Below the pieces are notes generated by a model. That model made no database searches. It saw only the letters and a program-made list of their open reading frames with translations, and was not told the origin of the DNA. A program made the position numbers and the translations under genes. Shown piece after piece: positions 53,630 to 62,214 of a stretch of 64,000 nucleotides of DNA; the first letter of the stretch is position 1; each line of letters opens with the position of its first letter. This stretch comes from Bacteroidales bacterium. Lineage in GTDB: Bacteria > Bacteroidota > Bacteroidia > Bacteroidales > FEN-979. The stretch covers positions 49,581-113,580 of the forward strand of contig JANXZO010000034.1 in assembly GCA_025355465.1 (NCBI GenBank). Direction: 5' to 3'.

Positions 53630-56600
53630 ATGATAGTGAATTCTGAAGAAATCAAAAATGCAATACAGATAACCGATATACTGGGTGACTTCCTCACCCT
53701 TAAGAAGAAAGGGATCAACTATACCGGCTGCTGCCCTTTCCATAACGAAAAAACTCCCAGTTTTATAGTCAACCCTGCCAGGGGAACTTTCAAATGCTTC
53801 GGCTGCGGCAAATCCGGTGATGCCATCGAGTTCCTTCGGGAACATGAAGCGATGAGCTTTACAGAAGCGCTGACTTATATCGCTAATCTCTATAAAATTC
53901 CGATTCGGCTGAATGGTTCTGATGCTGAGTATTCCGAGGCGGAAAAACGACGTGACGGAATTTTTGCTGTTCTGAAATGGGCAAAAGATCATTTCAAATC
54001 GAATATAGGGAGTACTCCCAACCAAATGCCCCCAATTGCCCCTCTTGTAAATCAGGCAGTTGAATATTTACAGCAACGTGGCCTTGAAAAAGCGATCGAC
54101 ATTTTTGAAATCGGTTATGCAGAAAGTGGTAATGACCTTTTCCGCGCAGCTCATCAGGCAGGGTACACAGACGAAATTCTGCTCAACGCCGGATTGATCA
54201 GGAAAAACGAACAAGGAAAATACTACGATGCTTTCACCCGGCGCATCATGTTCCCGTTTTTTGACCGTTCCGGAAGGGTGATCGGTTTTACCGGTCGGCT
54301 GATCAATGCGGAGAAGGATAAACCCAAGTACCTGAACAGCCCGGAAACTGAAGTCTTCAAAAAGAGCAGGTTCCTTTATGGCCTTTACCAGTCCAAAAAG
54401 GAGATCATGAAGGAGAACGAATGCCTGCTGGTGGAAGGTCAAACTGATTTGATAAGCTGGCACCTGGCCGGTATAAGGAACGTGGTTGCCGGTTCCGGGA
54501 CCGCCCTGAGCGAAGACCAGGTGAAGATGATCCTATCCCTTACCAATTGCCTGACCTTCGTCTATGACGGCGATCCAGCAGGGATACAAGCCAGTGTATC
54601 AAATATCAAAATCCCCCTGCAGTTGGGTCTTGATGTTTATCTGGTGGTAATGCCCGAAGGGGAGGACCCCGATTCGTATGTGACAAAGCATGGCGCTGAT
54701 CAACTTAGAGCGTACATCGAAGATAACCGCAAGGATATTGTCTCGTTCCGGACAGATATGGTAAAGGATGCCATCGAGAATGACCTGCTTCAGAAAGCCC
54801 GGCTGGTAAAGGAACTGGTTTCGCAAATATCACTGATCGGCGATGAAGAGACCCGGGGGTACCTGATCGCTGAAATTTCGAAAAAACTTGATGTCAGTCC
54901 GGAAGATCTGAAACGGAACGTAAAAAAGCAATTGCCAAAAGTTGAAATTCAGGAGCAGGGCTTTTATGGACTGGATGCTTCGACAGATATGATTGCCGAA
55001 AGCGGCTTCGCTATATTACTTTCTGATCCGGCAATGGTGGTATCCTATCATGCTGAAGGGAAAGAAAACGCTATCAGTCTTCCTGCCGGCACATTGAAGA
55101 AAGATGACCTTTTCCGATTATCGAAACTGACCCGGAATATCAAGATCGACGGACTAAGCGGGGTGATCGATGAGCATGATGCCGAATTGCCGATGGCCGA
55201 AGCCGGCAGACTTCTTACAGAGCAGGGATTACGGGTCGAAGTTCGGGAAGATGGCAGTGTGGATGAGTCAGGCGATGATCCTCAGGCGCCGGTCTATATC
55301 GATTTCCTGGATTATTATGTTCGGGGACTGACCTATAAATTGATGCGCCAACCGGAAACAAAGCGTTCAAAGAAGTTTGTTGAAATGGTGGCGGAATTCC
55401 TATCAAAGCTCGACAATACGATCATCCACATCAAGACCAATGAAATTGCCAAGAAATTCGGCCTTACCCAGGGAGCATTTTCAAAGGTGCTGCGCCCCTA
55501 TGTTGAAAAGCGCAAGAACCTTGCCGTTCAGCAGCATGAACATGTCGTCATCGATGATCAGCAATTTGTCTTTGATATCGCCCACCTGCCGGAATATGTT
55601 GATCAGGGATTTTTTCAACGGTATGGCTTCTTCGCTGCTCAGAATACTGCGGGAAATAAAATATTCTACGTATTCCGCACGCTCGATAACACACTGGTCA
55701 AGGTCGGGAACTTCTACATGGAACCTCTGTTCCAGGTTCAGGATCCCGACCCAATCAAGAATAAACGGTTCATCAAGCTGTATCACAGTGAACTCAACAA
55801 GGAGGAATATGTTGAATTCAAGAGTAATGACATGATTGAAATTGGTCCGTTCAAACGGTTCCTCTGGGGGCTTGGCGCCTATATATTCACCAATGGCAAA
55901 CAGTTCCATCACGAAAAAATCCTTGAAAGCATTGCCTTGCAGTTTCCCAAATGCCATGAACTTTCAATATTCGGGATGCAGCCGGAAGGCTTTTTTGCCT
56001 TCAGCAACGGGATCATCGCGGATAATACCTTCACCCCGGTTGATGAACTCGGCCTGGTGAAATTCAAGACAGAAACCTACTATTTGCCAGCCTTTTCAAA
56101 AATCTATAAGGATCAACGGCTTGACAATGACAAGTACGAATATGACCGGTTCCTGGTCTATAAACCTGAGCAGCGAACCTCATGGAAGCAATGGGCGGAA
56201 TTGATGTGCAAGGTCTATACCTATAATAACAATGGTATGTGGGCGCTGTTGTTCACCCTGCTCAGCGTTAACCGTTCAATCATTTTCCCGATCGAACGGT
56301 TCTTTACCGCGCTTTTTTTTATTGGCCCGACGGAATCCGGCAAATCAAAGATTGCCGAGAGTATCCGTGCCCCGTTCATGTACGGCGCTCCTTTGTTCAA
56401 CCTGAACTCGGGTACAGACGCTGCATTCTTTACAAGCCTTGAGCGATTCAGGGATATCCCGGTGATCTATGAAGAATACAACGATTACCAGATATCGGAC
56501 GTGAAATTCCAGGGTTTGAAGGCAGCAGTCTATGATAATGAAGGAAAACAGAAACGCAAGGATGCCACCAGCAAGGATATTGACGTGTCGAAAATTTATG

Positions 56601-57556
56601 CCTGCCCGCTTCTTCTGGGACAGGACGGTCCGGAGCGTGACGATGGCGCCCTGGGAAACCGGGTTGTTCAGAAACATGTTCCTAAGAAGGATAACTGGAC
56701 AGATGAAGAGGTAAACTTGTACACCGACCTGAAGGGCCGTGAGCGGGATGGGCTGTCGAACATCGCCATGGAGATTATCAAACGGAGGCCATTGGTGCAG
56801 AAGTACTTTGCCGCCTACATGCGTGAATTCCAGAAAAAGGTAAAGGAAGATATCCGCAAGGAAGGCGGCACGTATCAAACCCGGATGATCAATACCGTGA
56901 GCCTGTTTATAGCTATGGCGAAATTCTGGGAGAATCATGTTCCGGAACTTCCGCTGCCTTTCTCTTTCGACGTTTTTTATGAAGATGCAAAACGGCAGAT
57001 CATCCGCCAGAGCGAAGACCTGAGCACCAGTAATAAGCTATCGGTATTTTTCGATACGATCTCCATGCTATACGCTCAGGGGCAAGTAATTTCCGGAAGA
57101 GAATTTGATATTTCCACAGAAAAGCGGGTGACCCTGCGAATATCCCGCACAGAAACTGAAGAAAAGCATTGGGATGGCCAGGAAAAGAAAATTCTGTACC
57201 TGATCGTCAACGATGTCATTCAGATTTATCAGAAAATGCACAGCGCTGAAAGTTTGAAACTCAACGCTCTTCGGATGTATCTGAAGGATCATCCTGCATA
57301 CATAGGCGCCGTTAAAGGTCATCGGTTTATTTACCAGGTAGAATCATGGGAGACGGATCCGGTCACTGGCAACAATGGAAAGGTAATCCAGAAAGCTGAG
57401 CGTGTTACGAGCTGCATTGCCTTGGATTATAAAATGATTGAAGCCATGGGGATCGACCTTGAAAGGTTCAAAACCCCTGAGCAGACTTCAATGGATTTGA
57501 CAGAGCAGGAAGATTTGCCGGAATCAACACCGGAACAACAGGAGTTCCCATTTTAA
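53630..57556 (+). CDS. Primase-helicase replication protein of a phage-like element
   Basis: 1308 aa. Residues about 30-75 form a DnaG-type CHC2 zinc finger (CCPFHNEKTPSF...FKCFGCGKSGDAIEF). A Toprim catalytic core follows with ECLLVEGQTDLIS (near 265) and FVYDGDPAGIQAS (near 305). After a long middle part, an ATPase domain has a Walker A motif FIGPTESGKSKIAES (near 895), a possible Walker B (IPVIYEEYND) and a conserved LLLGQDGPERDDGAL. A short glutamate-rich tail ends the protein. Such fusions start replication of prophages, plasmids and satellite elements. An octamer repeat array lies just downstream. Confidence 0.85.
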   Translation: MIVNSEEIKNAIQITDILGDFLTLKKKGINYTGCCPFHNEKTPSFIVNPARGTFKCFGCGKSGDAIEFLREHEAMSFTEALTYIANLYKIPIRLNGSDAEYSEAEKRRDGIFAVLKWAKDHFKSNIGSTPNQMPPIAPLVNQAVEYLQQRGLEKAIDIFEIGYAESGNDLFRAAHQAGYTDEILLNAGLIRKNEQGKYYDAFTRRIMFPFFDRSGRVIGFTGRLINAEKDKPKYLNSPETEVFKKSRFLYGLYQSKKEIMKENECLLVEGQTDLISWHLAGIRNVVAGSGTALSEDQVKMILSLTNCLTFVYDGDPAGIQASVSNIKIPLQLGLDVYLVVMPEGEDPDSYVTKHGADQLRAYIEDNRKDIVSFRTDMVKDAIENDLLQKARLVKELVSQISLIGDEETRGYLIAEISKKLDVSPEDLKRNVKKQLPKVEIQEQGFYGLDASTDMIAESGFAILLSDPAMVVSYHAEGKENAISLPAGTLKKDDLFRLSKLTRNIKIDGLSGVIDEHDAELPMAEAGRLLTEQGLRVEVREDGSVDESGDDPQAPVYIDFLDYYVRGLTYKLMRQPETKRSKKFVEMVAEFLSKLDNTIIHIKTNEIAKKFGLTQGAFSKVLRPYVEKRKNLAVQQHEHVVIDDQQFVFDIAHLPEYVDQGFFQRYGFFAAQNTAGNKIFYVFRTLDNTLVKVGNFYMEPLFQVQDPDPIKNKRFIKLYHSELNKEEYVEFKSNDMIEIGPFKRFLWGLGAYIFTNGKQFHHEKILESIALQFPKCHELSIFGMQPEGFFAFSNGIIADNTFTPVDELGLVKFKTETYYLPAFSKIYKDQRLDNDKYEYDRFLVYKPEQRTSWKQWAELMCKVYTYNNNGMWALLFTLLSVNRSIIFPIERFFTALFFIGPTESGKSKIAESIRAPFMYGAPLFNLNSGTDAAFFTSLERFRDIPVIYEEYNDYQISDVKFQGLKAAVYDNEGKQKRKDATSKDIDVSKIYACPLLLGQDGPERDDGALGNRVVQKHVPKKDNWTDEEVNLYTDLKGRERDGLSNIAMEIIKRRPLVQKYFAAYMREFQKKVKEDIRKEGGTYQTRMINTVSLFIAMAKFWENHVPELPLPFSFDVFYEDAKRQIIRQSEDLSTSNKLSVFFDTISMLYAQGQVISGREFDISTEKRVTLRISRTETEEKHWDGQEKKILYLIVNDVIQIYQKMHSAESLKLNALRMYLKDHPAYIGAVKGHRFIYQVESWETDPVTGNNGKVIQKAERVTSCIALDYKMIEAMGIDLERFKTPEQTSMDLTEQEDLPESTPEQQEFPF

Positions 57557-57588
57557 AATTCAGACATTAAAACATTCCGGCAAAGTCG

Positions 57589-57855
57589 GTGCCAACGTGC
57601 CAACGTGCCAACAATCAACAAAATGAATTAATATAATCTTATAAATCAAATTATTATGCTTTCCGTTTGTTGTTGGCACAGAAATATTCCGTTGACACCT
57701 GTTGGCACATCTTTCATTCTTGTTCCCTTGGCCGTTGGCACTTTAAACAGGTGCCAAAGTCCATAATTTTGTGCCAACCGGATTCAGCTTGTCATGTTAT
57801 CAATGGATTAGCTTTTTAAATACGGCCTTTGTTGGCACGTTGTCACGTTGACACG
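57589..57855. repeat. GTTGGCAC/GTGCCAAC octamer array
   Basis: Three head-to-tail copies of GTGCCAAC at 57589-57612, further copies at 57771-57778 and (one base off) 57751-57757, and the inverse GTTGGCAC at 57672, 57701, 57734 and 57831. GTTGACAC variants occur at 57691 and 57848. All lie in the 313-bp gap after the primase-helicase gene, which contains no open gene. Confidence 0.85.
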
Positions 57856-57869
57856 CTAAATGACCCCTG

Positions 57870-58118
57870 ATGGAACACACAGAAAAAATGAAAATTGATC
57901 GCTTCGGCTGGGAATATTACGAAGAATTGCCAGAGGGGTTCCGGCTGGCAACCATGGATGATTTTCATATCCGGGGGAAGAAGAAAGTAGGGATGCAGTA
58001 CCTGATCCAGCGTGCCGACCAACCGCACTTTGAGGTTCATTACATCCGGGAGTACACCAAGAGCCAAATTCTAAAGCCATTCCTTGATCATGAAATGGTT
58101 TTTGTGAAACCGATGTGA
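57870..58118 (+). CDS. Conserved-looking small phage protein
   Basis: 82 aa (MEHTEKMKIDRFGWEYYEELPEGFRLATMDDF...), charged, with an aromatic core and no membrane segment. It is the first gene after the octamer array. Family not recognised. Confidence 0.6.
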   Translation: MEHTEKMKIDRFGWEYYEELPEGFRLATMDDFHIRGKKKVGMQYLIQRADQPHFEVHYIREYTKSQILKPFLDHEMVFVKPM

Positions 58119-58143
58119 CCTTTATTACTCAACAAACCAATTC

Positions 58144-58151
58144 TATTTTTG
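58144..58151 (+). promoter_or_regulatory. -7 box directly before the 58156 gene
   Basis: TATTTTTG matches TAnnTTTG and ends 4 bp before the ATG at 58156, which would give a leaderless or nearly leaderless mRNA. Confidence 0.4.
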
Positions 58152-58155
58152 CCTC

Positions 58156-58677
58156 ATGAAGAAAGATGAAAATCCGACAATCACCGTAAAGTTGAAGCCA
58201 TACCTCCAGGAATACCTGGTCTGCTCGCTCAACAGTACCCGGGCTTCAAGAACAAACCTGATCGGGAAACTCTTAAAACCTTTGCTTGAGATCAGGCCAC
58301 GCGGTGTCATGCCCGATTTTCGGAAGGGCCCGGAATATATCACGTTCAGCTTACCTTATTACGAGGATCTCTGGGTAAAATCAAACCTTTGGATATCGCC
58401 CCGCAACCAGGAAATCTTTGAATCGTACCTGGAATGGTACTTTAAAGAGCTTTTCTTTCAATACATGGACGATAAGGTGAGATTCTACAAGTCATTTAAG
58501 AAGTGCATCCTCCAGTTCTGCTTCGACTACAACGTCACGTTCTCCAACATCAATTACGAAATGTTGAAAAAGGATTATTACCGAAAACGCAACCGGATAA
58601 AAAGCAAAAAAAATTGCTCAGGATTTTTCTCTGAAATGTCCCCGGATTGTCACTGTGTTTTTTTAACGCTCGATTGA
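58156..58677 (+). CDS. Hypothetical protein of the phage-like element
   Basis: 173 aa. Basic, with many tyrosine and phenylalanine residues (FESYLEWYFKELFFQYMDDKVRFYKSF). The N-terminal VKLKPYLQEYLVCSLNSTRASRTNLIGKLL recurs in Bacteroidota prophage proteins as I recall it, but no function is known to me. Its stop is 1 bp before the next start, so it is co-transcribed with the head-like genes. Confidence 0.6.
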   Translation: MKKDENPTITVKLKPYLQEYLVCSLNSTRASRTNLIGKLLKPLLEIRPRGVMPDFRKGPEYITFSLPYYEDLWVKSNLWISPRNQEIFESYLEWYFKELFFQYMDDKVRFYKSFKKCILQFCFDYNVTFSNINYEMLKKDYYRKRNRIKSKKNCSGFFSEMSPDCHCVFLTLD

Positions 58678-58678
58678 G

Positions 58679-59185
58679 ATGGGAAATATTTCCCGGCATA
58701 CCGGAATCAATATTGGCGGACTGAATTCAATAAGCTGGATTTTCAGGGAGGATGTTGGCATATTCAGTTTCAACCTTGCCACTCTCAGTTGCCTGATCGC
58801 ACCAAAGCCTGGCAAATCCTGGAATGCTATTTATGGCACCCCGGAAACCACCCAGCTTGAATCCGAGCAGCAGGATACACCTGCCGGGATGAAGTATCTT
58901 TACAAATTGAAGATCCTTGTTCCCAAAGACCGGTCGCCGGTAGAAAAGATACTTTATGCCATAACGGGTCGCCGGCTGATCATCAAATCAGGGGATAAAA
59001 ACGGTACAATCCGGATTTTCGGAACCATGGATTGCCCGATGAAAGTGACCAGCAAGATTCTCAAGCCGGCAGCCATGGAGGGTTTTAATGGCTATGAACT
59101 TTTATTTTCGGGCGAGTTTTTCCATCCAGCCGCTTACTACTTGGATCCTTATGGTCCCATTCCTGATGATGAAAACCAGGATTGA
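58679..59185 (+). CDS. Putative phage structural protein
   Basis: 168 aa; strand-rich with short charged loops (YKLKILVPKDRSPVEKILYAI; GYELLFSGEFFHPAAYYLDP). Placed between the hypothetical gene and the S49 protease in a head-type operon. The low cysteine count and beta pattern fit a head-tail connector or tail protein, but this is inference from position only. Confidence 0.5.
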   Translation: MGNISRHTGINIGGLNSISWIFREDVGIFSFNLATLSCLIAPKPGKSWNAIYGTPETTQLESEQQDTPAGMKYLYKLKILVPKDRSPVEKILYAITGRRLIIKSGDKNGTIRIFGTMDCPMKVTSKILKPAAMEGFNGYELLFSGEFFHPAAYYLDPYGPIPDDENQD

Positions 59186-59257
59186 CCTGTTTTTCTTTTC
59201 AGTCCTTTATTTGCCGCCGATACCATTATAATATTGTATCCTGAACTTTAGGATGCG

Positions 59258-60484
59258 ATGAATCCCGTTTTAGCCGAAATCTTTTCTAGCCCATGGTTGA
59301 TCTCCAAAGAAAGATCGAATGCTTATGCTTCGATGCTGCTTTCCCTGATCAAAGGAGAGCGGTTTTCTGATGGGGATTCGTCACTGGCCAGAGAGCGTAA
59401 CCGATCCTATATTCTCGGAATGGGAGCAGATGAACCCCAACGGTTCGGTTTTTCCGACGGAAACATTCCTGAAAGGTCGGTCGCAGTGGTACCGATCCGC
59501 TCGGAGATCTTCAAATATGACCAGAGCTGCGGCCCCAGGGGAACACAGTCGATCATGCAGGAGATCAAATCGGCAGATGCCAATCCCAATATTTGCAGCA
59601 TTGTCCTGGTCGTGGACAGTCCGGGCGGCCAGGTCACCTATACCGATCTGCTTTCGGAAACAATCAAATCCTGTGCTACACCGGTCGTCGCTTTTATCGA
59701 AGGAATGGCTGCCAGTGCCGCTTACTGGATTATATCCGGTGCCTTAAAAATCATCGCCAGTTCAGACCTTGACCGCATCGGTTCCATTGGAACAATGCTC
59801 CTGATCGAAGACCTGCAGCCCTATTTCGAATCGCAAGGGGTGAAATTCCATGAAGTCTATGCAACCCTTTCGGTGGACAAGAACAAAGACATTAACCATG
59901 TACTCGACGGGAATTACAAGCCCTACCAGCAAAACGTCCTGGATGTGATCAATGCCAAATTTTTATCGACCATCAAAGCAAACCGTTCCGGAGTCGAAGA
60001 TGGAACCCTCAGCGGCAAAATCTACTTTGCCCCCGAAGCCATGGCCCTGAGGCTGATCGATGAGATCGGATCACTGGAATATGCGATATCAGTGGCATCG
60101 GCATTAGCGCCTGTTACCAAAGAATTTTCAATTGAAACTGAAACCAATAATCCTGAAAATATGAAAATCAAAGAGACCTGGAAAGCTATTCAGAGCTATT
60201 TTAAAATGGATCCTTCCAACCTTGAAGCACAGGAGCTGACTGTAGAGAGGGTTCAACAGCTCAATGACGAGCTGGGAAATGTGATGACCCGGAACCAGGA
60301 ATTGGAAACATTGCTTGCAGATGAACAGAAAAGTCATGCGGACACAAAAGCAACTCTTCTGGCACTTCAGCAGGAAGATGCCGCACTCCCGATCGTTGCT
60401 GCAAAAGATGCAGACAAGATTGAAAGTGGCGCCGAAGAACCGGTGTATGCACACGATAAAATCGCAGATGATTTCTGCTCATAA
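59258..60484 (+). CDS. S49-family prohead protease with scaffold-like tail
   Basis: 408 aa. The N-terminal 280 residues are an SppA/ClpP-fold serine protease: the oxyanion-type region VVDSPGGQVTYTDL, the nucleophile in GMAASAAYWI, and GSIGTMLLIEDLQPYF. The remaining 130 residues are a coiled coil (VERVQQLNDELGNVMTRNQELETLLADEQK), which in tailed phages serves as the capsid scaffold. The likely capsid gene is 25 bp downstream, the order seen in phage head operons. Confidence 0.85.
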   Translation: MNPVLAEIFSSPWLISKERSNAYASMLLSLIKGERFSDGDSSLARERNRSYILGMGADEPQRFGFSDGNIPERSVAVVPIRSEIFKYDQSCGPRGTQSIMQEIKSADANPNICSIVLVVDSPGGQVTYTDLLSETIKSCATPVVAFIEGMAASAAYWIISGALKIIASSDLDRIGSIGTMLLIEDLQPYFESQGVKFHEVYATLSVDKNKDINHVLDGNYKPYQQNVLDVINAKFLSTIKANRSGVEDGTLSGKIYFAPEAMALRLIDEIGSLEYAISVASALAPVTKEFSIETETNNPENMKIKETWKAIQSYFKMDPSNLEAQELTVERVQQLNDELGNVMTRNQELETLLADEQKSHADTKATLLALQQEDAALPIVAAKDADKIESGAEEPVYAHDKIADDFCS

Positions 60485-60509
60485 TTTTTAACAATAAATT
60501 TTTGAACCC

Positions 60510-61457
60510 ATGGCCGAAACAATTTCATTAGCCCAGCTTAAAGCCGCATTCGGGACGTACGTCGGAACGAACCAGAAGGATATCCTGCGACTGTTGACCC
60601 AGCCGACATACTCCGAAACCTTCATGACCACCAAGCAGTCGCAGGATTTGGTTTACCGTGCATCCAAGGCTGTGATCTCCGATCTTGTCCAGGGATTCCA
60701 GGAGGGCTGGACCCCGAAAGGGAAAGCTGCATTTACTCCTGTCGAGATCATGCAGCGCCGGCACAAGATCGATCTTTCATTCTATCCGGACGAGATCATG
60801 GATTCATGGCTCGGGTTCATGGGTGATGAGTCGATCGACCGCAAAGCCTGGCCGATCTCCAAATACATCATCGAACAGTTGATCATCCCGAAGGTCAATG
60901 ATAACCGGGAACTGGCTCTGATCGGCAAAGGAACCTATGTTGCTCCAGTGGAAGGAACCGCACAGGCACTGGGTCTATCTATGGATGGCTTTGTCACGAT
61001 CCTCAAGCACAAGCATACCCAGGGGAATTCCAACATCAACTTCATCCAGCTGGAGCCTCTGACCGCTGATAATATCTTCGATCAGCTTGAATCCTTTGGG
61101 GAGCAGGTCGGGGATCTTTACAAGGATATGTCGATGAACATCTTCCTTTCCCGCAAATGGTTCTCTGCATATCACCGCAAACGCCGGGATCTTCATGGCA
61201 CCGACACGAACTATGACGGGATGAAAACCCTTCTTGAAGGAACAAACCTTACTCTGACCTCGCTTCCTTCAATGGCTGGCGAAGATGTGATTTTCACCAC
61301 ACCGAAAGAGAATTTCATCCGTCTGATGAACCGTAACAGCGGCGCTTCCAGCATATCTGTCGAGAGTGTTGACCGTCAGATCAAGGTTTTTGCAGACTGG
61401 TACGAATCCGTTGGCTTCGGGATCGAAGAGGCTGTATTCGCTTATGTTCCCGCTTAA
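60510..61457 (+). CDS. Probable major capsid protein
   Basis: 315 aa, following the protease-scaffold gene directly. Contains SKAVISDLVQGFQEGWTPKGKAAFTPVEIMQRRHKIDLSFYPDEIMDSWLGF and a long mixed alpha/beta C-terminal half (MSMNIFLSRKWFSAYHRKRRDL; YDGMKTLLEGTNLTLTSLPSMAGEDVIFTTPKENFIRLMN; IKVFADWYESVGFGIEEAVFAYVPA) in the style of HK97-fold capsids. The assignment relies on gene order, length and the final strand pattern, not on a clear family motif. Confidence 0.72.
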   Translation: MAETISLAQLKAAFGTYVGTNQKDILRLLTQPTYSETFMTTKQSQDLVYRASKAVISDLVQGFQEGWTPKGKAAFTPVEIMQRRHKIDLSFYPDEIMDSWLGFMGDESIDRKAWPISKYIIEQLIIPKVNDNRELALIGKGTYVAPVEGTAQALGLSMDGFVTILKHKHTQGNSNINFIQLEPLTADNIFDQLESFGEQVGDLYKDMSMNIFLSRKWFSAYHRKRRDLHGTDTNYDGMKTLLEGTNLTLTSLPSMAGEDVIFTTPKENFIRLMNRNSGASSISVESVDRQIKVFADWYESVGFGIEEAVFAYVPA

Positions 61458-61475
61458 TCATTAAAAAGAAAAACC

Positions 61476-62033
61476 ATGAGTATATCACTGTTTGACCTAT
61501 TCAAGCCCAGCGTAAGAAACGCCGGCGGCGGTGGCGGAATCAAATCCGAGATCATCCTGATCCTGGAAAAGGATATCGACTGGACCACTTTCCCGCAAAG
61601 AGATGCTGACGGAGTAACCATTGCCGATGACATCCAACTGCTCACCGGTAAATTCATGCACAGTTTCTATATGACCCAGGGCACCATAAAACCTTCGCAG
61701 AAGAAGCTCAAAGGTTCCAACCAGGATTGTGGCGGTTTTGAGATCGGCCTGGAGGGATTTTACCCTGGTATTGAGAAGTCCGTCCAGAAATGGATACAGA
61801 ATTTCGGGATTGACTTCAAAGGGATCGTGATCATCCAGAACTGTGCCTCTAACAAACGGTACCTTATCGGTGAACCCTGCAACCTGGTGCACATTGAAAC
61901 CATCGATACGACCTGGGGCGAAGAGATCGACAAGGATAAAGGTCATAAGTTCGGCTTTCTCTGCAAGCAGAGTTCGCCCATGGCCTTCTACGAAGGCGAT
62001 CTTCTGATGGATCCCAATCCCCCGGTAGAATGA
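61476..62033 (+). CDS. Putative phage structural protein, tail-tube-like
   Basis: 185 aa. A glycine-rich N-terminus (RNAGGGGGIKSEIILILEK) is followed by strand-rich segments (FMHSFYMTQGTIKPSQKKL; VQKWIQNFGIDFKGIVIIQNC). It starts 19 bp after the capsid-like gene. Could be a tail-tube or head-completion protein; not assigned to a family. A strong terminator follows. Confidence 0.5.
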   Translation: MSISLFDLFKPSVRNAGGGGGIKSEIILILEKDIDWTTFPQRDADGVTIADDIQLLTGKFMHSFYMTQGTIKPSQKKLKGSNQDCGGFEIGLEGFYPGIEKSVQKWIQNFGIDFKGIVIIQNCASNKRYLIGEPCNLVHIETIDTTWGEEIDKDKGHKFGFLCKQSSPMAFYEGDLLMDPNPPVE

Positions 62034-62071
62034 TTTAGAGCGTTTTTGTTTTCATAAGTAGGTTGTCAGAG

Positions 62072-62101
62072 AGCCTGTCGTAGCAATGCGGCAGGCTTTT
62101 G
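62072..62101 (+). terminator. Rho-independent terminator of the head operon
   Basis: AGCCTGTCG (62072-62080) and CGGCAGGCT (62089-62097) form a 9-bp stem with one G-T wobble, an 8-nt loop and a TTTTG tail. Confidence 0.8.
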
Positions 62102-62162
62102 TCTTATAAATATTTTAACTCTTTCTTTTTTTGCTATGTGTCTCATTATGAATAATGTTTTC

Positions 62163-62170
62163 TATTTTTG
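62163..62170 (+). promoter_or_regulatory. -7 box of the Mrr-TPR gene
   Basis: TATTTTTG matches TAnnTTTG, 44 bp before the start at 62215. The nearest TTG is too far away (29 nt). Confidence 0.35.
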
Positions 62171-62214
62171 TATGTCAATGACCATAGTTGTGTCAATTAA
62201 GAATAACCTTATTT

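Noticed and set aside
57589..57855. CRISPR array
   Set aside because: The repeated unit is only 8 bp, occurs in both orientations and at irregular distances, and no cas genes are near.
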